Positions 1 to 6,945 of a stretch of 15,621 bases of DNA are shown in pieces. The stretch's first letter is position 1. Each line of letters begins with the position of its first letter. A model generated the notes under the pieces. The model saw nothing but the letters and a program-made list of their open reading frames with translations. It did no database searches and was not told the DNA's origin. The stretch comes from Alphaproteobacteria bacterium (GTDB taxonomy: Bacteria; Pseudomonadota; Alphaproteobacteria; Rhizobiales; Hyphomicrobiaceae): NCBI GenBank assembly GCA_024279745.1, contig JAJRRE010000378.1, forward strand, positions 1 to 15,621, written 5' to 3'. The translations under genes and the position numbers were made by a program.

Positions 1-348
1 GCGGCGGCGACGGCGGCGATTGAAGACGTAGAGTTCCTCGACAAAGCCGTTGCCTTCAATGACCATTGGTGCGATTGGCTAAGCGCTGAGCTCGGCAAGC
101 TGGGGCTGGAAGTGACACCAAGTGTTGGCAATTTTCTGCTGGTGCATTTTCCAAATGAGCCGGGCCGCGACGCAGCGGCCGCCGACCAATTCCTGCTCTC
201 GCAAGCAATTATTGTCAGACGGGTTACAGGCTATGGTTTGCCGAATGCCTTGCGCATTACCGTCGGCACCGAAAATGAAAATCGGGCCGTGATTAAGGCC
301 TTGCAACAGTTCACGAGCGGTTCAAACCATAGCGCGGACGGGAGATAG
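1..348 (+). CDS. hisC: Histidinol-phosphate aminotransferase, C-terminal part
   Basis: The open frame runs in from the left edge with no start visible and ends at TAG 346-348, so only about 115 C-terminal residues are present. HisC is a PLP-dependent class I/II aminotransferase that converts imidazole-acetol phosphate to histidinol phosphate; many alphaproteobacterial copies also transaminate aromatic substrates. The recognisable C-terminal signature is VTPSVGNFLLVHF, then IIVRRVTGYGLPNALRIT and GTENENRAV, in which the Arg of LRIT is the substrate carboxylate-binding Arg of the family. The PLP lysine lies outside the window. tyrC starts 2 bp after the stop, and hisC next to tyrC is a common alphaproteobacterial arrangement. 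That suggests this copy may serve both histidine and aromatic amino acid synthesis, which is inference. Confidence 0.93.
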   Translation, partial: AAATAAIEDVEFLDKAVAFNDHWCDWLSAELGKLGLEVTPSVGNFLLVHFPNEPGRDAAAADQFLLSQAIIVRRVTGYGLPNALRITVGTENENRAVIKALQQFTSGSNHSADGR

Positions 349-350
349 AT

Positions 351-1436
351 ATGGGCACAGACAACAGCTCCCCCGCTCGTCCCGGCACTGCCAAGGATGA
401 GAATAAACCCGAGGGTAGCGGAGCGCCGTTATTTGAGCGGGTCGCGCTAATCGGCCTGGGCCTGATCGGCTCATCGCTCTGTCTGGCCATGCGGCGGCGC
501 GGACTGGCGCGCATCATTACTGGTTCGGCGCGCACACAAGAAACCATCGCCACCGCCGTTGGACTGGGTTTGGTCGATGAGGGCTATCACGAGGCGCGCG
601 ATGCGGCGGCGGGGGCGGATCTTATCATTTTGTGTGTGCCGGTTTCCGTTTGCGGCCCGCTGATGCGCCAGATTTCCGATGTGATTTCCCCCGGCGCCAT
701 TATCACCGATGTCGGCTCGACTAAAATGTCGGTCATTCGCGACATGGCTCCGCATGTGCCAGACCACGCTCATTTCATTCCCGGTCACCCAATTGCCGGC
801 GCCGAAACGTCTGGCCCCGAAGCGGGCTTCACCGAATTATTCGATAATCGCTGGTGCATTTTAACGCCGCCGGAGAATACAAACCCCGATGCGCTGGAAA
901 AACTGCAATCCTATTGGCGTGGCTGCGGCTCGATGGTTGAAATCATGGCGCCCGATCATCACGATCTGGTGCTCGCCATCACGTCGCATCTGCCGCATTT
1001 GATCGCCTATAACATCGTTGGCACGGCGGCGGATCTTGAATACGTGCGCAAGCGCGAAGTGATCAAGTTTTCCGCTGGCGGCTTTCGCGATTTCACCCGC
1101 ATCGCCGCGTCCGATCCGATCATGTGGCGCGATGTGTTCTTGAACAACAAGTCGGCCGTTCTGGAAATGCTGCAGCATTTCAACAAAGATCTGGCGAAGT
1201 TGCAAACCGCGATAGAAAACGACGACGGCGACATGCTGCAAAGCTTTTTCACCCGTACGCGCGAAATCCGCCGCGGGATTATCGATGCCCATCAAGATAC
1301 CGCCGCTCCCGATTTCGGGCGCCATGCGGTCGCGCAACCGGATGCCGGCAACAGCCCAGACACAGACATGAGTGACGATGACGGTAATGACGGCGGCGAT
1401 GAAAGCGGCGGCAATAACGATCTAACTGGGGCGTGA
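351..1436 (+). CDS. tyrC: Prephenate/arogenate dehydrogenase (TyrA family)
   Basis: This 361-aa enzyme carries out NAD(P)-dependent oxidative decarboxylation of prephenate or arogenate in tyrosine synthesis. The N-terminal Rossmann motif GLGLIG is at residues 35-40. The family-defining GHPIAGAE is at 145-152 with His146, the TyrA catalytic histidine region, and the helical dimerisation part has SHLPHL near 212-217. The ATG at 351 is 2 bp after the hisC stop, with GGGAG inside the hisC end as ribosome site, so translation is probably coupled. There is an unusual N-terminal extension of about 25 residues before the Rossmann strand. A strongly acidic, Gly/Asn-rich tail follows the catalytic domain (about residues 330-361). 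Arogenate and prephenate preference cannot be told apart by eye; the TyrC name follows the usual alphaproteobacterial hisC-tyrC context. Confidence 0.93.
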   Translation: MGTDNSSPARPGTAKDENKPEGSGAPLFERVALIGLGLIGSSLCLAMRRRGLARIITGSARTQETIATAVGLGLVDEGYHEARDAAAGADLIILCVPVSVCGPLMRQISDVISPGAIITDVGSTKMSVIRDMAPHVPDHAHFIPGHPIAGAETSGPEAGFTELFDNRWCILTPPENTNPDALEKLQSYWRGCGSMVEIMAPDHHDLVLAITSHLPHLIAYNIVGTAADLEYVRKREVIKFSAGGFRDFTRIAASDPIMWRDVFLNNKSAVLEMLQHFNKDLAKLQTAIENDDGDMLQSFFTRTREIRRGIIDAHQDTAAPDFGRHAVAQPDAGNSPDTDMSDDDGNDGGDESGGNNDLTGA

Positions 1437-2185
1437 TGGACGATCGGAGCAAAACGGTTTGCGATTTAACCGGGCACAACAAAGGACCCGGGCAAGATGA
1501 TGCAAATGATCTATGGGTGTTTGGCTATGGCTCACTGATGTGGCGACCGGACTTTGAGTTTGTTGAGCGCTCTGAAGCCGTCCTGCAAGGTATGCATCGC
1601 CGGTTCTGTGTCTATTCGTTTCACCATCGCGGCACGCCCACACGCCCCGGTCTGGTGCTCGGGCTGGATCGCGGCGGAGTTTGCCATGGCGCCGCGTTTC
1701 GGGTGCGGGCTGATTTGGCACCGAGCGTGATCGCCTATTTGCGCGCGCGCGAACAAGTCACCGGCATTTATGTCGAAGTGCAGCGCCTGATCACGCTAAA
1801 AGACGGATCGGGCCGGCGGGTCAAAGCGCTCAGTTACGGCGTCGAGCGCGCCCATCCGCAATATACCGGCGTTCTGCCGCTTAGCGTCCAGGCCCGCATC
1901 ATTCAAGGCGCGTCGGGTCTGTCTGGTGTCAACCTTGATTACCTGCTGAACACTCTGGCGCATTTGCAAAGCCTGGGCATTGTTGAGCGCGATCTGGAGC
2001 GGCTGAAAGGTCTCGTCGGCCCGCATTTGTCGCCGCGCGGTCTAACCGGCACAGAGCTTATGACGCAACGAACCAAGGCCATGACCGCTAATTTCCAACG
2101 CTGTACGCATCCGCAAAAACCTCTGTCGCGCGTGTCCGTCGCCCGTTTCTTGCACCGGCGAAATTTTTCTGCCTCACGGTGCTGA
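1436..2185 (+). CDS. chaC: ChaC-type gamma-glutamylcyclotransferase
   Basis: This protein of about 249 aa is a member of the ChaC family, which cleaves glutathione to 5-oxoproline and Cys-Gly in the cytosol. The substrate-loop motif VFGYGSLMW lies near residues 29-37 and the catalytic Glu is in REQVTG (about residue 106). Both are diagnostic of the family, together with the conserved R-F-C-V-Y-S-F-H-H-R-G-T segment. The start is ATG 1436, overlapping the tyrC stop by one base (TGATG); GTG 1433 in the same frame is an alternative and adds one residue. GGGG at 1428-1431 is the likely ribosome site. The last 40 or so residues, rich in Arg and Ser, are less typical and may be a divergent tail. 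Translational coupling to tyrC suggests co-expression; the link between glutathione turnover and aromatic synthesis is not obvious. Confidence 0.92.
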   Translation: MDDRSKTVCDLTGHNKGPGQDDANDLWVFGYGSLMWRPDFEFVERSEAVLQGMHRRFCVYSFHHRGTPTRPGLVLGLDRGGVCHGAAFRVRADLAPSVIAYLRAREQVTGIYVEVQRLITLKDGSGRRVKALSYGVERAHPQYTGVLPLSVQARIIQGASGLSGVNLDYLLNTLAHLQSLGIVERDLERLKGLVGPHLSPRGLTGTELMTQRTKAMTANFQRCTHPQKPLSRVSVARFLHRRNFSASRC

Positions 2186-2219
2186 TCCGTGCCAAAAGGC
2201 ACGGGCACCTGCGGCGGCG

Positions 2220-2251
2220 CGGCGCTAAGCGCCGGGCGAACATTGTTCGCC
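2220..2251. repeat. Composite double palindrome, copy 1
   Basis: CGGCGCTAAGCGCCG (2220-2234, odd perfect palindrome) is followed with no gap by GGCGAACATTGTTCGCC (2235-2251, 8-bp arms around one T). Confidence 0.8.
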
Positions 2252-2380
2252 GGGGGGGGTCCTGAGAAGGGAGGGGGTGGAGCGAGTTGGCTGTCTTCGC
2301 TCACGGGCGTTCACCGCTTGGTTTGCAGCCGAGCAAGCGGATATCTCAAGGGGGTACGCCCAAGCGGGCCCTCCGCGGGG

Positions 2381-2412
2381 CGGGCCAAAGGCCCGGGCAA
2401 ACATTGTTCGCC
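2381..2412. repeat. Composite double palindrome, copy 2
   Basis: CGGGCCAAAGGCCCG (2381-2395) is followed with no gap by GGCAAACATTGTTCGCC (2396-2412), which differs from copy 1 by one base. The architecture is the same as copy 1 (15 + 17 nt), although the first palindrome has a different stem sequence. Confidence 0.8.
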
Positions 2413-2467
2413 GTGGTGCCTGCCAGAAACAATCGCGAAACTCCCACAGCTCCGTCCCCTCGGCTCC
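2396..2467 (+). repeat. ~72-bp direct repeat, copy A
   Basis: Copy A begins with the GGCAAACATTGTTCGCC palindrome and continues through GTGGTGCCTGCCAGAAAC and CACAGCTCCG to CGGCTCC. It matches copy B (2685-2756) at roughly 60 of 72 positions with no gaps, by my hand count. Confidence 0.75.
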
Positions 2468-2684
2468 AGCCGCAGTCTGGCTACTGAAGCACAATGCGTC
2501 GCGACTGCGACCGGGCTGCAAGCGCAGCCCCGCGACCCGTGTCGCGCCCCGCCGGAGGGCCACTTCGCCCGTGAGGCAGATAGAGTGCGCGTTGTTTTTC
2601 TGTCTCGCGGCTATTCCGAGCAAAGCTCGGGTCTGCGACGGCGCGCCAAACATTATCCATGCGCGTTTCCAACACGACCCGGCG

Positions 2685-2756
2685 GGCGAACATTGTTCGC
2701 CGTGGTGCCAGCCAGAAACAACCGCCGCTCTATCACAGCTCCGCCCCATCGGCCCC
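2685..2756 (+). repeat. ~72-bp direct repeat, copy B
   Basis: Copy B has the same order as copy A: GGCGAACATTGTTCGCC, GTGGTGCCAGCCAGAAAC, CACAGCTCCG, CGGCCCC. Copy B is not preceded by a palindrome, so the 72-bp repeat and the composite palindrome are partly independent units. Confidence 0.75.
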
Positions 2757-2803
2757 TGCCCGGCTCTCACCATTTGGGCAAGATGCGGCGCTTCATACGC
2801 CCA

Positions 2804-2834
2804 GCGGCCAAAGGCCGCCGCCGACAGTTCGGCG
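2804..2834. repeat. Composite double hairpin, divergent copy
   Basis: GCGGCCAAAGGCCGC (2804-2818) is directly followed by CGCCGACAGTTCGGCG (2819-2834; 6-bp stem, 4-nt loop). The architecture matches the two upstream composites, with a changed second palindrome. Confidence 0.65.
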
Positions 2835-2890
2835 CGCCCTCGCAGGCGCAGCGACCGCAGGGAGTGGTGCGCGCCGTGAGAGATATAAAC

Positions 2891-2915
2891 GCAATAAATT
2901 CCTTCAATTTATTGC
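2891..2915 (-). terminator. Stem-loop over the EF-G-like stop codon, possible terminator
   Basis: GCAATAAATT-CCTTC-AATTTATTGC is a perfect 10-bp inverted repeat with a 5-nt loop. It contains the TAA stop of the minus-strand gene (2909-2911). It is AT-rich and not followed by a clear T run on the minus strand, so it is only a weak candidate for an intrinsic terminator; an mRNA 3'-end stabiliser is equally possible. Confidence 0.45.
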
Positions 2916-4954
2916 GCGGCTTCTCGCACCTGCAAGGCTTGCTCGGCCAGTTTGCCGCTGATCTCCGATAGATGATCGAACCTGGTTGTATAGGTGCCGA
3001 CGCCGGCTGTGACAGAGCGTAACTCGACAATCAGATCCTGGATTTCTGCTTCAGGGATATGCGCCTCAACAACATCCCAGCCGGGCCAACCGTCGCGCGC
3101 ATCAAAGCCCAGAATTTGCCCGCGGCGCTGCGCGATAATGCCGTTGACCTTGGCCGTGGCGTCACAAGGTACCGCGACTTCAACCGCCATGACCGGCTCT
3201 AGCAGAACCGGCTTGCATTGTTGCAGGCCTTCACTCATGGCCAGGCGTCCGGCCAAACGAAAGGCCATGTCGGACGAATCCACCGTGTGATAAGAACCAT
3301 CGGTCAGCGTCACTTCCAGATCGACAACCGGAAAGCCAAGCGGCCCGCTGGTGAGAAAATCTTCGACGCCGTGAGCCACCGAGGGGATGAACTGTTTGGG
3401 CACAACGCCGCCGGTTATGGTATCGGAGAATTTAAACCCGTCGCCGCGCGGCAGTGGTTTGATATTCAAAACCACATCGCCGAATTGGCCATGTCCACCC
3501 GATTGTTTTTTGTGCCGTCCGCGCAGCTCGATCGACCCACGAATGGTTTCCTTATAAGGAACCTGCCGACTTCCCGCCTGCGCGTTGACGCTATATTTGC
3601 GCGCCAGCTTTTCAAGCGAGACGCGCAAATGCATCTCGCCCTGCCCCCACAAAACCATTTCACTGGTACCTTGATCCTGCACCAAAGCGAGCGAGGGATC
3701 TTCTTCGATAAGTTTGGCCAGTGCGGTCGTCAGTTTCACATCGTCCTTGCGCTCGGCAACTGAAATCGTGCGGCAATATACAGGCTGCGGCGGCGGCGGG
3801 ATCGGCACCTGTACAATGCCGCCTTTTCCAGTGGTTATCGTCTCGCCGCTATACATGGTGTCGAGCCGCCCAAGTGCTACTGTGTCGCCCGCCTTGGCGC
3901 TGCTGCATTTTTTCGCGTCCTGCCCGCTCATGGCAAATAAACCCGAAATACGCTCATCTTTCAGCGCCCCGCGTACCGTTTCATTATCGCTCAGCGAGCC
4001 TGTTAACACGCGCGTCAAGGACAATTTGCCCGCATGGGCTGTGTGCATGGTTTTCAAGATCACAGCGGCCGATTTGGCATTTTCCAGCTTGAGCCGCTTA
4101 GCCGTGCGTTCAACAAACGGAGCCTCATGGCGCAGCGCCTTCAACAGCCGCAAAATACCGTTACCGTTTTCCGCGCTGCCCAGCAGCACCGGGCAGATCT
4201 GTCCTGCGCGTAATTCATTTGAAAGATCGTCGAAGACTTTGTCGCGCGGCGGCTCCATGTCCGACAATAATTGTTCCATTAACTCGTCGTCATAATCGGC
4301 CAAATGTTCGAGCATGGAAAAGCGGGCGTCGACTTCGCGCTCATGCAGCTCGCTGGGAAGGTCGACCATCTTTGAGGCAGCGTGTTCGCGGTAGACAAAG
4401 GCGCGCTCCAAAGCCAGATCGACAAAGCCGGTAGCGATACCCTCATCCCAGATTGGAATTTGGCGCAGCACCAAAGGCTTTGAACTGGCCGGTTGCAGCA
4501 TCGGCAATAACGAGCGCACCGGCGCATCGAATCTATCAATTTTATTGAGGAATAAAAAGCGCGGTAGATTAAGATCATCAAGCCGCTTCAAGATTAATTG
4601 TAAGGCCGGCATGCGTTTGGCGTCGGGCTCACACACCACAACGACCGCATCGCAAGCACTGAGGACGGCAGCAGATTCATGTTGAAACTCGATCGAGCCG
4701 GGACAGTCGATGAAGGTGAATTTATCGCCTAGAAACTCAACATCGGCGCTGTTTAATTCAACGCTCATACCGTGCGCGCGCGCCTCAGTGCTGGCATCAC
4801 CAACCGTATTGCCTTCGCTAAGCTTGCCTTGCCTGGAGATAGCGCCGGTTCGTGCCAGCAAAGCTTCCAGGAGCGTTGTTTTACCGCTGAGATAGGGACC
4901 TACTAACGCAATGCAGCGTGCAGATCGGTCCGATGGAGCGTTGGTATGCACCAT
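2909..4954 (-). CDS. EF-G-like translational GTPase (paralogue of elongation factor G)
   Basis: This is a 681-aa protein with the full EF-G domain order. The G domain has a P-loop GPYLSGKT (19-26), DCPGS (83-87), NKID (137-140) and SAE (260-262). Domain II spans roughly 293-385. Domain III contains GQGEMHLRVSLEKL (437-450). Domain IV opens with HKKQSGGHGQFGDV (481-494), and domain V holds LLEPVMAVEVAVP. It differs from canonical EF-G: the switch II motif DTPGH reads DCPGS, so the catalytic His is replaced by Ser; the switch I GITIT reads GMSVE; and the G' insert looks short. That places it in the EF-G-like/EF-G2 group rather than the main fusA factor, which normally sits with rpsL, rpsG and tuf, absent here. 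ATG 4954 has a perfect AAGGAGG at 4961-4967. It stands alone and its exact role is unknown. Confidence 0.9.
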   Translation of the reverse strand: MVHTNAPSDRSARCIALVGPYLSGKTTLLEALLARTGAISRQGKLSEGNTVGDASTEARAHGMSVELNSADVEFLGDKFTFIDCPGSIEFQHESAAVLSACDAVVVVCEPDAKRMPALQLILKRLDDLNLPRFLFLNKIDRFDAPVRSLLPMLQPASSKPLVLRQIPIWDEGIATGFVDLALERAFVYREHAASKMVDLPSELHEREVDARFSMLEHLADYDDELMEQLLSDMEPPRDKVFDDLSNELRAGQICPVLLGSAENGNGILRLLKALRHEAPFVERTAKRLKLENAKSAAVILKTMHTAHAGKLSLTRVLTGSLSDNETVRGALKDERISGLFAMSGQDAKKCSSAKAGDTVALGRLDTMYSGETITTGKGGIVQVPIPPPPQPVYCRTISVAERKDDVKLTTALAKLIEEDPSLALVQDQGTSEMVLWGQGEMHLRVSLEKLARKYSVNAQAGSRQVPYKETIRGSIELRGRHKKQSGGHGQFGDVVLNIKPLPRGDGFKFSDTITGGVVPKQFIPSVAHGVEDFLTSGPLGFPVVDLEVTLTDGSYHTVDSSDMAFRLAGRLAMSEGLQQCKPVLLEPVMAVEVAVPCDATAKVNGIIAQRRGQILGFDARDGWPGWDVVEAHIPEAEIQDLIVELRSVTAGVGTYTTRFDHLSEISGKLAEQALQVREAAQ

Positions 4955-5589
4955 TATAGTCCTCCTTCAAGCCCAGGCGTGTGGACGCAATGCGCGCCCG
5001 CGCCTGAGCAAGGAGGGCGCGTCAAATCCATCGTGACCTGTCATCGGCAATTGCGCAAGGGTTGCGGGTAGGAATATTTTCAAGCGCGCCGCCGGCCTCA
5101 TCGCCCGGTTCAATGCTGGGTCCTTCGCATGGCCCGCCGTTGGGGCCCCATCACTAAGCCCATCACTGAGACTGAACGTTGCCAGAGTTGCGATAGGAGT
5201 TTCGCAGCACAATATCCACTCCCCTCAGGCAGCAAAGTCGGCCCTCGCCCACCCTCATAAACTTAAAGGCGATGGCCACCACCAGGGGGGGCGATTGCAC
5301 ATTATTGGCTAGCTAATTATTCTGGCCAACCCGTTAAGTGTCTTTTGAGTACAAGGAAACGGTTGTGCAAAACCAATCAAGTCAAACGCCGGTATTACAA
5401 TGTTGCCGATACAGCACTAATGCAAAACACAGTCATGCCCCTGCTAAAGTTCAAATAATATTGCGAAATATGTCTTGACTGCGTCTGTCAAATTGACTTC
5501 AATTAAACATAATGATGCTAGGCTGTTGCATTATGGGCACAAACGGCTCGAAGTAAGATTTATAGTAAAGCGTATAGGGGTTCGGGACG
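4955..5589. other. 635-bp intergenic region between divergent genes
   Basis: No convincing gene is visible. The part next to the EF-G-like gene is GC-rich, with a CGCGCC/GGCGCG stem at 4999-5021 in that gene's leader. The part from about 5280 to 5589 is clearly AT-richer, as expected for a control region of the small gene at 5590. A TTAA-N7-TTGA sequence lies at 5334-5348 (7 of 8 to the CtrA consensus), which is weak because such matches occur by chance. A minus-strand frame at 4967-5212 starts only with TTG and has no family features. Confidence 0.6.
5475..5503 (+). promoter_or_regulatory. Candidate sigma-70-type promoter for the gene at 5590
   Basis: TTGACT (5475-5480), a 17-bp spacer and TTCAAT (5498-5503, 4 of 6 to TATAAT) make a plausible -35/-10 pair. 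A second TTGACT lies 18 bp downstream (5493-5498), so either could be used. The leader would be about 80 nt. Confidence 0.35.
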
Positions 5590-5835
5590 ATGGGTATCGA
5601 GAAATTATCAACTGCAGCGCGCGCCGCTGGCTTCGCCATGGGCACCAGCGACGAACTCCTGACCAGCTCCCCACTCCGCGCCGTTCCTGATGTGAGCCCC
5701 TGGCAAAGCGCTGACGTGCAACAAAACCTTAGCGCCGTTTCCCCGCGTGCAGTCGCATTTCGCTCGCTCAAAACCACTGCCGTTGACCTGCGCAAAAATG
5801 TAACCGCCTTTTTGGGCTGGAGCGCACCAGCGTGA
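5590..5835 (+). CDS. Small hypothetical protein (81 aa)
   Basis: I do not recognise a family. The protein is rich in Ala, Ser, Leu and Val, has no membrane segment or signal peptide, and no metal-binding cysteines. Sequence features are an N-terminal helix-like stretch (IEKLSTAARAAGFAM), a Ser/Pro-rich middle and a C-terminal part with SLKTTAVDLRKNV. Three things argue that it is real: AGGGG at 5576-5580 suitably placed before ATG 5590, a promoter-like AT-rich region upstream, and a strong rho-independent terminator starting 36 bp after the stop. Long open frames on the other strand across it lack these signals. It is a single-gene transcription unit on the strand opposite to both neighbours. 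Confidence 0.6.
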   Translation: MGIEKLSTAARAAGFAMGTSDELLTSSPLRAVPDVSPWQSADVQQNLSAVSPRAVAFRSLKTTAVDLRKNVTAFLGWSAPA

Positions 5836-5870
5836 GCATTTAAAAGTTTTCCCCCGTGAAGCGTTGCAAG

Positions 5871-5916
5871 AGCGCTGGACCGTCATTTTCGAATGATCGC
5901 CCAGCGCTTTTGTTTT
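5871..5916 (+). terminator. Strong rho-independent terminator
   Basis: Outer stem AGCGCTGG (5871-5878) pairs with CCAGCGCT (5901-5908), and an inner stem GTCATT/AATGAT closes on TTCG. The hairpin is followed by TTTTGTTTT. It serves the small gene ending at 5835. Confidence 0.88.
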
Positions 5917-5972
5917 GGAAAAAATGCTCTAGAATTCCGGCGCCATGACGCGTGACGAGAATACCGCCGCGC

Positions 5973-5989
5973 CCGGATTAATCATCCGG
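5973..5989 (-). other. Stem-loop over the hydrolase stop codon
   Basis: CCGGAT-TAATC-ATCCGG is a perfect 6-bp stem containing the TAA stop (5978-5980) of the minus-strand hydrolase. There is no T run on the minus strand, so it is not a classic terminator. A 14-nt near-repeat, TCCGGCGYCATGAC, occurs at 5936 and 5985. Confidence 0.4.
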
Positions 5990-6895
5990 CGTCATGACAT
6001 CCTTGAACCAATGCAAAATCACATCATAGTTTTGTGCGACCCACAGATGTCCCTCATCGGCCAGTTCGGTTAGCTCACAGCCATCAATGGACTGACTTAA
6101 CGCGCGCGCGGCGCTGATCGGAACATTGCTATCTTGCGCGCCGATCCATACTTTGCTGCTGGCGCTTATGTCTTGCAATGAACAATCCCAGGCGCGGCCA
6201 AACAGTTCCAGATCAATAATCGGCCCGCTGACACCAGGACGAAGGCCTTCAATAAATGTCTTGGTCAGGCGCGTGCGTACTTCATCACAGTTCATTATGA
6301 TCTTGTCGGCGGGCGCCGCGCGAGCCATCGCCATCTGCATGGCAAGCTTGGGATTGTAGCGCAAGCCTGAACGGAACAGATGAAAAACGGCGCCGGTTAA
6401 AAACGGTAGCCGTGGCAAGGCGCGAAAGCAAAAACCGTGAAACCGGCTCATGATCGGCGGCCCAGCAGGACAAATTATTTGCCCGACCGGAGAGACCAGC
6501 GCCAACGCCGCAACCCGCGCACCTAACTTAGCAGCCACCGCCGCCGCATAAGGACCGCCGCCTGAGACGCCGACAATACCGAAGCGGTCTATATTTAAAG
6601 CGTCGCTCAACAGCGCCATATCATGTGCAAACGAACCCAGCGACGGCTGCACGGGCGCCGTAGTCAATCCATAGCCCCAACGATCAGGCGCAATCACCTG
6701 CAGGCCAAGGCGCTGTGCATCGACGTCCAGAGCGCTGAATTTGAGGCGCGAGCCGGGCGTGCCATGCAGCGCTATCACCACCGGTCCGCGATCAGCCCCA
6801 AACCGGCGATATCCTAAGAGGCGCCCATCAGGCAGTTTGATGACAGTGTCATTTCGCGGCAAAGACAAGCCACTTATTGCGTCATCTTTCACCAC
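5978..6895 (-). CDS. Alpha/beta hydrolase
   Basis: This is a 305-aa cytosolic alpha/beta-hydrolase fold protein with a visible catalytic triad. The nucleophile elbow GVSGGG has Ser111, the acid is probably Asp255 in GAQDSNVPI, and the base is His283 in DEGHLWV. The oxyanion-hole motif HGTPGS is at residues 44-49. A cap domain probably spans about residues 140-235. The substrate cannot be read from the sequence; esterases, lactonases and C-C hydrolases share this layout. The start is GTG 6895, with a second GTG directly after it (6892) as an alternative; GGGAT upstream is a modest ribosome site. It lies downstream of a terminator that closes the cytochrome gene, so it is probably transcribed separately. 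Confidence 0.88.
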   Translation of the reverse strand: MVKDDAISGLSLPRNDTVIKLPDGRLLGYRRFGADRGPVVIALHGTPGSRLKFSALDVDAQRLGLQVIAPDRWGYGLTTAPVQPSLGSFAHDMALLSDALNIDRFGIVGVSGGGPYAAAVAAKLGARVAALALVSPVGQIICPAGPPIMSRFHGFCFRALPRLPFLTGAVFHLFRSGLRYNPKLAMQMAMARAAPADKIIMNCDEVRTRLTKTFIEGLRPGVSGPIIDLELFGRAWDCSLQDISASSKVWIGAQDSNVPISAARALSQSIDGCELTELADEGHLWVAQNYDVILHWFKDVMTPDD

Positions 6896-6945
6896 GAGAT
6901 CCCACTATCAAGATGTGCCCGGCACGATGCTCACATACCATTAAC

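Larger units (their letters stand above)
2188..2834. repeat. Cluster of short GC-rich palindromes (about 10 in 650 bp)
   Basis: This 720-bp gene-free stretch between chaC and the EF-G-like gene is built largely from short perfect inverted repeats. The first type has a 5-7 bp stem and a 1-4 nt, usually A-only, loop: CGTGCCAAAAGGCACG (2188), CGGCGCTAAGCGCCG (2220), CGGGCCAAAGGCCCG (2381), CCGAGCAAAGCTCGG (2616) and GCGGCCAAAGGCCGC (2804), plus GGGCTGC/GCAGCCC (2513-2530). The second type is GGCGAACATTGTTCGCC at 2235 and 2685, with a one-base variant at 2396. Long overlapping open frames exist here on both strands, but they contradict each other, encode Arg/Pro/Ala-rich sequence and lack family motifs, so I treat them as by-products of GC-rich repeats with few stops. 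This resembles REP/BIME-like intergenic palindrome mosaics; the family is not one I recognise. Confidence 0.8.

Noticed and set aside
1007..1337. Minus-strand open frames opposite tyrC
   Set aside because: Shadow frames of a well-supported conserved gene.
2235..2251. GGCGAACATTGTTCGCC as a LexA (SOS) box
   Set aside because: The alphaproteobacterial LexA site is a direct repeat GTTC-N7-GTTC, and the Gram-positive CGAAC-N4-GTTCG needs a 4-nt spacer; here the spacer is 3. The repeat is also intergenic in a palindrome cluster, not at a promoter.
2188..2834. CRISPR array
   Set aside because: Repeats are short, differ in sequence, lack regular spacing and unique equal-length spacers, and no cas gene is present.
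2189..2971. Long open frames in several reading frames on both strands across 2186-2971
   Set aside because: They overlap in conflicting frames, encode Arg/Pro/Ala-rich sequence without motifs, and owe their length to GC-rich repeats poor in stop codons.
4967..5212. Minus-strand open frame of 81 codons upstream of the EF-G-like gene
   Set aside because: Starts only with TTG, has no ribosome site, no motif, and its end overlaps the EF-G-like ribosome site region.
5334..5348. TTAA-N7-TTGA as a CtrA site near the small gene
   Set aside because: Single 7-of-8 match; several such matches are expected by chance in this window and no cell-cycle gene is adjacent.
5608..5886. Minus-strand frame opposite the small gene at 5590
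   Set aside because: The plus-strand gene has a ribosome site and terminator; the minus frame has neither and reads through the terminator hairpin.
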